Shown one piece after another: positions 55,357 through 64,000 of a stretch of 64,000 nucleotides of DNA (position 1 is its first letter; every line of letters begins with the position of its first letter). The stretch comes from Thalassia testudinum. Lineage: Eukaryota; Streptophyta; Magnoliopsida; Alismatales; Hydrocharitaceae. Below the pieces are notes generated by a model, which saw nothing but the letters and a program-made list of their open reading frames with translations, did no database searches and was not told the origin of the DNA. The position numbers and the translations under genes were made by a program. Location: assembly GCA_037157565.1 (NCBI GenBank), contig JAZHRO010000003.1, forward strand, positions 45,211,001-45,275,000, given 5' to 3'.

Positions 55357-56954
55357 GCTCATTGCACCCAGCCAATGGCGTAAAACTCAATGCTTAACAG
55401 GAGGCAACACGTCATTCTTTGAAAAACCTGAAACCTTTCTTGACATTTCTATGATGAATTCATATTACACTTTAGGGTTCATCCATTAGAACATCTGACT
55501 CCACCTCAGGTACCCGTACTTGAGTCTAGAAATCATTCGCAACAATCACCTTGACCCATTCACCCACCCAACACCTGTCCTAATGAATGAACTAAGCTGA
55601 ATTCGAACCTACCTAATTTACAATGGGGACATTACAAATCATAGGCATGGGGGGGGTATGAAAGTGCAAAATGTATGAAAACTCATCACAAGAAAAGGTT
55701 TCAACAAAAAAAAATCACATGTCACAAAAAACACAAAAAAAATGAAAAACATCTTGAAAAAGAACAAAAAAACTGAGGGGGTAGAGAATTTTTGAGGCTA
55801 TAGAAACATGAGGAAAAAGAGCAAAATTCCAAAAGGAGCACAAAATGAAAAAAAAAAAAAAGTCATTAGTAAAAGATTAAGGGATTAACTAAAGTTCTAG
55901 ACCACATCAAGAAAAAGAGAAAAATGAGAAAAAGTGCTAAGGAGACACAAAAAGAGATTAGTAGGAACGCTGACCTTAGGCCTTTTGGGCTAGACTCTTT
56001 GGCTTAAAAGTTCAAGTATCCGCTATGATCTGGATATTCCTTAAGAGGTTGGGGAAAATGCGAAGCTTAAGTATTAGGTCTATGGCTTCGGGAGTATTCA
56101 GCCTCGTTAACTAATCTTTGATTTGTGAGACTCAGTAACCTAAGCACCCCAATCCACACACAATCTGGTTCAGTGTACATAACTATCAAAATCATGCAAA
56201 AACATTTTAATGTTCTGAAAAAGTTGCCTAGATTAGGAGTGGCTGACCAACACAAGTTGATTTGGATGAATTCCCAACTAGGAGAGGCAGGAAATTCCCC
56301 TCGAAGATGAGTAATAACATATCGTCTCCTCGGTAATTGTCTCCTAGGATATTTACATATCCTACCGGGGGCATGTAAGCACTCTACTGGTTCAGATACC
56401 ATGGGCGGCATTATCACGAAATGTCGATTGCCAGGGTCTGGATTCGACCACAGAACACCATGGGCGGGATTATCTCGAAATCTTGAAAGTCAGGGTTCTG
56501 GGGGTTGCCATAGGCGATGCTATCATGAAGAATCGATTTCCAGGGACCTTTGAGGATTGATGTTGGGGACGAGGAATCCGATACTGACCATGTTGAGAAG
56601 CTAATCTGAAGCTAGAAATAAAAAGAAAAGAGAGAGAAAACTCTCCAAACAAATAAATCCTCTATCTCTCTCTTACAAAAATGCATTGCAAACTGAACCA
56701 AGGCTAAAAATGTCTCAAGCACGGGTGCTTTAATTGTGGAGTCCAACGAACCCTAGGGTAGTTCTTGTGGGCCTTAGAAACCTTTGCAGAGGACCGAGGC
56801 TAAAGCTGGTCAGGTCCAGATTTTGGTTGGTACTTGAGTACCTCTAGGCCTATTGTCGGCATTCTGACCTAGTCATAAGAAGAAAAGGAAAAAGCACTTA
56901 TCATAACTGGTGAAAGAAACTCATGGTCTAGAACAGACGTTAAAACCTTGAAAT
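55357..56954 (+). other. 3' non-coding region of the pol-bearing element
   Basis: Clearly similar to the reverse complement of 8023-9500. It has a second polypurine tract at 55644-55658, an A-rich stretch 55700-55950, three repeats near 56399-56436, 56458-56494 and 56508-56544, and an AAGCACGGGTGCTTT hairpin near 56718-56732. There is no env-like ORF and no gene. Confidence 0.75.
55644..55658 (+). promoter_or_regulatory. Second polypurine tract of pol-bearing element
   Basis: GGCATGGGGGGGGTA is preceded by GGGGACATTACAAATCATA, 1.33 kb upstream of the terminal tract. Confidence 0.6.
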
Positions 56955-56992
56955 TTTGCTAAGGGACTAGCAAAAGCTAGGCATGGGGGTAT
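56955..56992 (+). promoter_or_regulatory. Terminal polypurine tract and stem-loop of pol-bearing element
   Basis: The stem TTTTGCTA/TAGCAAAA (56955-56962 with 56969-56976) is followed by GCTAGGCATGGGGGTA, which abuts the LTR at 56993. It is identical in plan to the inner element. Confidence 0.8.
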
Positions 56993-59868
56993 GATGAGAA
57001 CCTCATCATGAGCCCTAACTAGCTCATTTTGACCTAAGAAAGTAAACAAAAGCTCCTACATAACCTAAAGGAAGGCCTGATTCAAGGGATTACTGTTTTG
57101 GGAAGAAAACATGAAATAAAGGATAAAACTATAATTTTACCATTGCATTACATCAACGGGATTTCTCAAGGGCTAAACGTAGGTCAATTAGACTTAACAA
57201 GAGGAAAAGTGGGATGGTTAAGTCAGAAAAGGATTATTGTGAGATCTACGAATTAATGACATTCTGTAACCCTAAAATCAACTTACTTAATTTCACAAGG
57301 TTTTGGTCGGGATAAAAATCAACTAAACCTTCTAAAATTCATGAAAAAATATCCGCTAGGGTTTAGAACCTTCAATTAGGCCTTTGAAACCTATTTTGAC
57401 CTAGATTGGGGTCCTAGCTCATTATTTGACCTAATTTGGATTTTTGTGTAAAATGTAAAGTCAAATGAGATCAAACCTAAAATCCAACTTCACCATTGAA
57501 TTTCTTAGGCCCAAATTAGGTTTGTACCAAAATTTGGGCCTATGAGAAGGTCACCTTGACCTACTTTCCAAATTGGTCCACCCAATTACATTTTGACCCC
57601 TAACTTTTGAAAACCCGTACGAAAACCCCCCTATCTTCCTCGCCACTCTTTGCATTTAGGTGCCTCCGCCATTACAACAGAGGAGTCCTACTTCGGTGAG
57701 AATTTCAGGAGGATTTCTCCCTGAATCCTCAGAGATCTCCTCCCAGATTTGGAAGGGAGATTCTTTGAGGAATTCCCTACTGTCTGAACGTGATCCCAAG
57801 ATCAGATTTGCACCCAATCTCTCATGCGAATGCTTGAGAGGATTGGGTATCATTCGCACCTTCCATCTTCGGTGAGATCTTTGCACTTGGAAGCTTGCCT
57901 TCCAAGCACAAGGGTCTCGGCCAGTAGCTATAAAAGGACCCCCTATCCTTGCCGCATCTTCCAAGCTTGTTTTAGCCGCAGGTACACCCCTAATTTCCTC
58001 CTCCCTCGTCTTCGGCCAATTTCTCGCAAGGTCTGACGATCCCTCCTTCCTCTTCTCGTCGCTCTGCCACCATACCAGTGGCAAAGTCATCTTCGCCTTG
58101 CTCCTTCGCATCACACCATACCTGCACATGCCTCTCCGACCCCTTCCTCATCACCATCATCCTCACCTCAGGCCTTTCTTCTCCAACGATGGCAACTACG
58201 CATCGCTCGTCCTTCGCCTCTCCTCCTTTTTCTAACTTCCCTCAGTAAGTTCCCCTCTCTCTACTCTTCATTTTCCCCCACTTAATTTCAGAAAACTCCC
58301 CTCGATAAGCCACCGACCACCTTCATCTCCCTCACCTCCAGCCGACCACTGGCGAGGCGAATCCGTCGCTTCACCCCTCCACACGCCTCGCCACCTACCT
58401 CAAAACCTTCGCCATCACTCACTGATTACCATCCACACCTCCACTAACCGCCACACACGCCCTACATCCTCACCCGACACACGCACTTCCACGGTCACAG
58501 TCCGACCGAGGCACGCGCGCCTAGGCCATTCTGTGCCACACCAACCCCCAGCTCACCTTTTCCATGACACGTCGAAGCTTCCCAAGTTATTTGACAGGGT
58601 TGCGAGGCTGTGTTCATGCATTTCAGGTTTGAGCCTCCACTGCCATTAGCGAAGGTGTGAAGGAGCTTGCTCGCTCACTCTAGGTTGCCCCACTCCAGGC
58701 TGAGGTGTTGCAGATGCACGGAATCCCTCTACGAATAGTTCGCACCCAGCAATCAAGGGCCTTGGCAACTGTAGCTGCCCTAATTGGATAGACCTTTCTC
58801 CCTACAGGCACGTGAAGAAGCGGGTGGGACTTTAGTCCCACCTCGGAAATGCTCGGTGCAGGTTAGTCACTTAAATTGTTTTTGTGCTTTTTTCTGGTCG
58901 CCTCAAGTACACGGGGTGAGGTCCCTCACCCACGCCACCTGCCTCATCCACGACCACACCTACATGGACTTGGCCAACCCGTTTGCCCTGCACTCCTTGC
59001 GACCACCCACGCCGGTGCGTCCGGACCTAGGTGCGCGTAACCTGACCTGATTACCTAACTGGCTCTGAGAGAACAAAGAGAGAAATAGAGAGAGAGTTAC
59101 ACGGGGGAGGGTAAGGGTAGGTTTTGCTTCACTCTATGTAGGGAAAGAAGGAGAAGGAAGAGGCAGCTGCTGAAGGACTTGTGAAGAGGAAGAAGCTAAA
59201 GTCAGGAGCGGCTAAGGAAGGAAGAAGAAAGACTTAAGAAGGCAAAGGCAGAAGGAAGAGGTAGAGGTTGAAGCTGCTGAAGAAGGACTTGAAGGCAAAA
59301 GTCAAGGAGAGAGGAAGAAGCACTGTAGCGGTTGAAGAAAAGGCTAAGAAAGCCAAGGGTAGAAGAGGCAGAGGTTGAAGAAAGAAGAAGGAAGGAGAAG
59401 GTGCAGCCAAACAGAGAAGGAAAACTGAAGGAAGGTAATCAAAGAAGAAACTGAAGCCAAGAGAAGACAAAGAAGAAGAGAAGAAAAGAAAAGGAGCCGC
59501 AGAGAATAGAAAACAGAAGAAGAGACAGAATTAAAGGCAAAGAAAAGAAAGAAGACATCAGAGAGAGAAAGAACTCAGAGAAGGAAGAAAAGAGAAGAGA
59601 AGAAAGAAGAGAGACATTCTATTTCTTTTTACATTTCTTCTCCTCACCATCTATACACATTGAATTTCATTCTATTGCTTCTTATTATTGTTGAACATCA
59701 TATTTTGATTTATTTGAGATTATGATAGTTTTTAAAGACCAATTTGTTCCCTGTGTTCGACCTCGGATACTTAAGTTTTCGAGTAATAAAATTCTTATCT
59801 GTTTTCAAGGCGATTTCATTTATATTACAATGTAACATCTTTTTAAAATTGATATTGCCTCGTTAACA
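56993..59868 (+). repeat. 3' LTR of pol-bearing element, 2876 bp
   Basis: Begins TGATGAGAACCTCATCATGA and ends CCTCGTTAACA. It has a TATA box at 57929-57937, a C-rich zone (58020-58500), an A/G-rich zone (59140-59620) equivalent to the TTC-rich zone of the inner LTRs, and the U5 motif TTCCCTGTGTTCGACCTCGG (59744-59766). No gene is convincing. Similarity to the inner LTR is clear at both ends and weaker in the GC-rich middle. Confidence 0.8.
57929..57937 (+). promoter_or_regulatory. TATA box of the pol-bearing element's LTR
   Basis: TATAAAAGG after GCCAGTAGC, 936 bp into the LTR, matches the offset of the inner TATA boxes. Confidence 0.6.
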
Positions 59869-60780
59869 GTATCCTAAACTGGGGAAAAGATATTCTTCTT
59901 AACAAAGTCCATGACGGACTTATGATCACATTTCTTGATAAGCAGGGCTTTGATCCACTTTGAGATATAGTCCACTAAGACTAGTATATATTCGAAGCTG
60001 TTTGATGGTGGGAAGGAACCCATGAAATCAATGCCCTAGACATCGAATATTTCATTGATATGAATGAGTTGTAGAGGCATCATAGCTTTCTTGGTCATGG
60101 TCCCTAGGGTTTGGCATCTAGTGCAGGTTTTTGCAAAATTATGTGTGTCCTTGAATAGTGATGGCCAGTAAAAATCGGACTACAAAACTTTTGCAGCCAT
60201 CTGCTTCCCAGAGAAGTGGCCACCATACTCTTGGTCATGATAGAAGGATAGCACACTTTGAAGCTCCTCTTCAAGGATACATCTCTTAATGATTTGATTA
60301 GCACAAAGTCTAAACAACATGGGATCATCCGAGAAATAATGTTTGGCCTCAGCCAATAACTTGTCCTGCTATTGTCTAGACCAGTCGTGTGGAATCTGCC
60401 CTACCACTAAATAATTAACTAAGTCTGCATACCAGGGGAGACTTTTTCCATGCACAGCTAGAATTTGTTTATCAGGAAATGCATCAGGTAAGGGTAGTGA
60501 AGGTCCAATATTCTCCGAGTGAAGTATGGATAGGTGGTCAGCTACAACATTCTTGGATGCAGCCTTGTCACGTATTTTCAAGTCAAATTCCTATAGGAGC
60601 TAATCCATCTAATTAGCTTGGGTTTATCATCCTTTTTGGCTAACAAGTGCCGGATAGCTGAGTAGTCAATGTAAATGATGACGTGGGATCCTAGAAGATA
60701 TGATTTGAACTTTCCTAATCCAAAAGCTACAGTGAGTACCTCCTTTTTTGTGATGGTGTGCTCGTCTCATATATCACGTT
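59869..60780 (-). pseudogene. Athila-like pol remnant (integrase and RNase H), minus strand
   Basis: On the minus strand, going from right to left, RNase H motifs come first (TITKKEVLTVAFGL and HVIIYIDYSAIRHLLAKK, about 60600-60770). KNVVADHLS (about 60520-60550), an integrase zinc-finger region (about 60120-60270) and the integrase core IDFMGSFPP and LVDYISKWI (about 59940-60030) follow. Several stops and frameshifts are present. Coding sequence ends at 59869, where the pol-bearing element's LTR was inserted or joined. Gag, protease and RT are not seen. Confidence 0.75.
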
Positions 60781-60794
60781 AAAAGAATGAATAT

Positions 60795-61397
60795 GTCATA
60801 GCATAGTGCGAAATATGTCAAAACAAGTATAATTTTAAAGAGAGGTGAGTCTTGATCTAACTCAAGGAGGCAGAAAATGTTTTTGATTTCAAAACTGATT
60901 TAGACCTACTAACTAAATACTAATCATAATATATATAGAGTGAAGCAAGCAATTAATAGATTATGAGTTTGCAACTAGAATTAAATAGCTAGAACATGTA
61001 ATGCTGGAATTAAAATAACTATCTAAACTATCAGAATAAGGGCACCAAGGGTTGTCCTTGGTGGCCTTTTAGAGAGGTTGGGGAGTGCAACAGCGGTGCA
61101 CCAAGGTGGCTTGGTGGGTGCTTTAGAGGGAGAGAGTCGGAGAAGAACTGGAGAGTTGGAGAAGGTTTGGAGAGAGTTGTTTTTCAACTAGGGGCCCTGG
61201 GGCTCTTTTTATTACTTCATTGAGGGGAAAAGTGGGCATTTAAGCTCTCTAACTCGTGCAACAACCTTAGATTGATTAGATTCATTGATCGAGAGATCAG
61301 TGGATCATATCGTGCTTCAAAAGAAATTCTAAATCATTCTCTACGTGTGGATCGCCTCTGGAGCTGACACGTGGCGTGCTCTTTGTGTAAGGACCTT
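60795..61397 (-). repeat. Probable LTR remnant, minus strand, family not identified
   Basis: On the minus strand it has a TATA-like TAATAAAAAGAGCCC (about 61203-61217), then a CT-rich stretch, and a U5-like motif CTGCCTCCTTGAGTTAGATC (about 60850-60875) resembling the U5 motif of the other families. It may be the 5' LTR of the pol remnant to its left, joined by an internal deletion. LTR ends are not recognisable. No gene. Confidence 0.4.
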
Positions 61398-62395
61398 TGT
61401 TTTGATGCACCAAAATTATGTTTATTGCTACACTAAGATTTCAGGACCATCTTGGATTAAACCTTCTCTTTTGGATCAGGTTCAGATAGTTGCTGATGTA
61501 TGTCATTTTCATTTTTATTTAAGTCTAGGATATCACTGTAAGGAACCTCAAATATAAAATAATCAAATAGTTTTTCGCACTTGTTTGAAAACCAACTTTT
61601 AGGGTTATTCATTGACCAATATTCCCTCTTGATCGACCAAAATCGATTGATTGACCAACCAACTTTGTTAATCGATCAAACCAATCCCTTTTAGGAAGTT
61701 GATTAAAATCCTATTGATCGACCAACCAAGCTAATTAATCGACCAACTTGTGATCAATCAAATAACTTAATTGATCGACCAAATAGCTTTTTGATTGACT
61801 AATATACCTTAATTGATCGACCAATTTGACTTCCTTTTCAGACCAACTTTTTAGTATAAATAGAGGCTGTACGTAGCTCTTTCAAAATATAACTTTCAAT
61901 AGAAAGACTCAAAAAATCAGAGCTTCTCATGCATCTTTCAAGTGTTCCATGCTTCGCTATTCACATCTTTCAAAAGCACTTTGTTTCGAACCTCTGCTGA
62001 AATCCTGGTTTAATCCTTTATTGAGGTTTCATAGATTTATTTATTGTTATTCAACTTTGCTGTTTTTGATTAACGGATTCCAAGGTGTTGGAAAGATCCA
62101 TTTTGTTGTTATTGTTATTCTCTTCAAGATAAAAAGAGAAGTGGTTGTAAAAGAGGTTGTGCTACCTTCGTTCAAGTGGTATTATAGTGGATTGACTAGT
62201 CTTGACTAGTCAGGAAAATCCTAAGATGAGAGGCTTAGGTCGTGATTTTCACTCGGTTTGGGTTTCCACACTAAATCCAGGTGTAAATTGTGCTTGACAT
62301 TGTTGTGAATTTATTTCTATCTTTTATTGCATTAAGAAGCGATACTATTCACCCATCCCTTCTAGCATTCGTTCGATCCACAGGCAAAACTCACA
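61398..62395 (+). repeat. Probable 5' LTR of copia element
   Basis: The right end CAAAACTCACA is set by the primer site two bases on. The left end TGTTTTGATGCACC is a guess. The interior holds repeats of TTGATCGACCAA (61612-61830) and the phrase GGTTTGGGTTTCCACACTAA near the end, as in many copia LTRs. Confidence 0.5.
61612..61830. repeat. Degenerate TTGATCGACCAA repeats in copia LTR
   Basis: About five close copies of (A/T)TGATCGACCAA occur near 61630, 61714, 61735, 61770 and 61813, with several weaker ones between them. Spacing is irregular. Confidence 0.7.
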
Positions 62396-62397
62396 CT

Positions 62398-62409
62398 TGG
62401 TATCAGAGC
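62398..62409 (+). promoter_or_regulatory. Primer binding site of copia element (initiator tRNA-Met)
   Basis: TGGTATCAGAGC is the exact standard plant copia primer site. Confidence 0.85.
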
Positions 62410-62424
62410 CTAGTTGTCCAGAAG

Positions 62425-63900
62425 ATGTCAAAGTCATCAGTTGGCACATATGTTGAGTGGCAATCAGCTGTTCAACCTCCTCTCTTTGATGGAACGAACT
62501 ACGGATACTGGAAGACTAGGATGGAAATCTTCCTAGAATCTATGGATTTCGAGGTGTGTGATGTCATTGCCTTCAAGTACACATGTTCTAAAATAAAGGA
62601 AGGAGTGGCGGAGACACCAGATCAAAAGAAGATGGCAACAGACAATGCCAAAGCCATGAATGCAATCTTCTGTGGGCTTTCGAGAGTTGAATTCAATCGC
62701 GTTTCTGCTTGCAAGACAGCCTACGAGATCTGGAGCATCCTCAAAGTCACCCACGAGGGGACATCTAAGGTAAAATAAACTAGAGTTAATTTACTAACAC
62801 AGAATTATGAGCTTTCCAGGATGAAAAAGGGAGAATCAATGAAGGAGATGTTCACAAGATTCATGGACATCATAAACTCCCTAAGAAATCTAGATTAGGA
62901 GATTAAGAATGAATCCTTGGTAAGAAAGATTCTTTGATCACTCACCAGTGATTGGGAGACCAAGACTACCGCCATACAGGAGTTGAAAGATTTGTCTACC
63001 TTAAAACTAGATGATCTTATTGGAAGCCTTATGGCCTACGAAGTTCAACTCTAACACATGAAAGAGCATGAAAATGAAGGAACTAAGAAGAAGACTATTT
63101 CCCTTGAAGCTAATCAACAAATGGAAGATTCCTCAAGTGAAGATGAAGAGGAAGACATAGCCCTCTTCTCAAGAAAATTCAGAAAATTCCTTAAGAACAA
63201 AAGAAGTTGGAGAAAGAAGAAAGAAGAAGCCAAAACTAATGTCATTATCTGCTACAACTACAAGCGAAAAGGACACATAAAGAAGGATTGTCCACTTCTC
63301 AAAAAGGAGTCAGAAAAGAAGAAGTTTCCCAGAAGAGAAGGAAAGAAAATGGCATTCGTAGCAACTAGGGATGAATCAGACTCAAGCTTAGAAGAAGAAG
63401 AAACCTTCGGAGAAGAAGCTCTCCTAGGACTAATGGCGCTAGAAGACGAGGTAACCTCTTTTTCACAAGATGAATTATTAGAAGAATTTTTTGAGATGCA
63501 TAACATAGCTAAGTCACTAAAATTGGAAAATAAAAACCTATTAAACAATTAGGGGAAGAAAAAGCACAAAAAGATATGCTTTCTCAACAAAATAAAGAGC
63601 TATATGAAGAGATCACCTCATTAAAATCACACGTAGATAATTTAAAAATGGATATAAACAAATTAAAAGAAAATTCTATGATTCTCTTAAATGATCTAGC
63701 TAAGGTTACTAAGGGAAGTAGAAACTTGCATAAGCTATTAGGAACATAAACCTAGAGCACCACAAAATTTGGGTTAGGCTACATACCTAAAAATGATCAT
63801 GAAGCATCTAGTTCTAGCCAAAACAAAGAGAAAGGTAGCGTGCCTAAACAGGCAACATCTAACCACTGTGAACCCAAACAAAAATGGGTACCAAAAACAC
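62425..63900 (+). pseudogene. Copia gag pseudogene
   Basis: The ATG at 62425 follows the primer site by 15 nt. The N-terminal part has PPLFDGTNYGYWKTRMEIFL, the hallmark of copia Gag (UBN2/DUF4219 type). In-frame stops occur at 62776, near 62894, near 62936 and near 63052. The frame then runs 63058-63552 with an acidic segment and a zinc knuckle (about 63250-63293) whose second cysteine is tyrosine (CYNYKRKGHIKKDC), so zinc binding is probably lost. After a stop at 63550 a different frame carries a heptad-rich coiled coil (about 63553-63740) and KQKWVPKTL. The protein would be non-functional. Confidence 0.8.
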
Positions 63901-64000
63901 TATTGCAATCCTATTTTGTAGGTCAAGTAGACTATAAGAAGTGAACATATCAACAAATCAATGAAACATTGAAGCCATTCTATTGATCAGCCAAACCAAG

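Larger units (their letters stand above)
51692..59868 (+). mobile_element. 5'-truncated pol-bearing element of the inner family (Athila-like)
   Basis: Contains a decayed pol (51692-55356), a 3' region with two polypurine tracts and three repeats, and a 2876-bp LTR (56993-59868) that starts TGATGAGAACCTCATCATGA like the inner LTRs. From about 55395 onward it parallels the minus-strand inner element: the CGTCATTCTTTGAAAA block, GAGGACATT-polypurine block, triple repeats, terminal tract, LTR start, TATA offset and U5 motif. It is therefore the likely autonomous lineage behind the inner element. The 5' LTR, primer site and gag are missing, and the left edge joins the Athila-like 3' LTR inside the pol sequence. 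Confidence 0.82.
61398..64000 (+). mobile_element. Ty1/copia retrotransposon (SIRE-like Gag), 5' part, decayed
   Basis: A probable LTR (61398-62395), a tRNA-Met primer site and a gag with four in-frame stops and a frameshift. The window ends before pol. The CCHC knuckle, acidic linker, coiled coil and KQKWVPK motif fit long-Gag copia lineages. Confidence 0.75.

Noticed and set aside
55357..55640. Possible env-like ORF after integrase
   Set aside because: Athila elements can carry one, but no frame of useful length, signal peptide or membrane segment is present here.

Overview
The window looks like gene-poor plant heterochromatin. It has nested Ty3/gypsy and Ty1/copia LTR retrotransposons, primer sites matching plant tRNA-Asp and initiator-tRNA-Met primed families, a chromodomain gypsy element and Athila-type pol motifs. 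I see no host gene, tRNA gene or rRNA gene. The species cannot be named from this sequence.

Layout. (1) 1-24367, minus strand: a non-autonomous element ('outer') with 1.6 kb LTRs. Its left LTR is cut by the window edge and its right LTR is 22746-24367. Its only gene is a 665-codon ORF without recognised pol domains. (2) 5154-22659, minus strand: a second non-autonomous family ('inner') sits in the outer leader, flanked by the 5-bp duplication GTCAA. It is a tandem complex of three LTRs and two almost identical internal regions, each with an intact 623-codon ORF of unknown function. (3) 24368-25038: an inverted piece of a third family's LTR. (4) 25039 to about 51691, plus strand: an Athila-like element with LTRs of about 4.66 kb and a gag-pol pseudogene lacking RNase H and integrase. 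(5) 37028-47419, plus strand: a decayed Tekay/Del-like chromovirus inserted in the 3' LTR of (4), with target duplication GCTGC. (6) 51692-59868, plus strand: the 5'-truncated, pol-bearing relative of the inner family, with decayed protease-RT-RNase H-integrase and a 2.88 kb LTR. (7) 59869-61397: a minus-strand Athila-like pol and LTR remnant. (8) 61398-64000: the 5' part of a decayed Ty1/copia element.

How the parts relate. The outer and inner elements carry no visible pol yet are young, with nearly identical copies. They share cis elements with the pol-bearing element at 51692-59868: a tRNA-Asp type primer site where the 5' end is present, a stem-loop plus polypurine tract at the 3' LTR, a second polypurine tract 1.1-1.3 kb upstream, three stem-loop-like repeats between the two tracts, a U5 motif, and LTRs that begin with a hairpin. 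This fits non-autonomous elements mobilised in trans by Athila-type enzymes. The outer and inner ORF proteins share a weak C-terminal motif and may be one undescribed retrotransposon protein family.

Percentages and SNP counts are hand comparisons and approximate. Family names rest on motifs read by eye, not on database searches.
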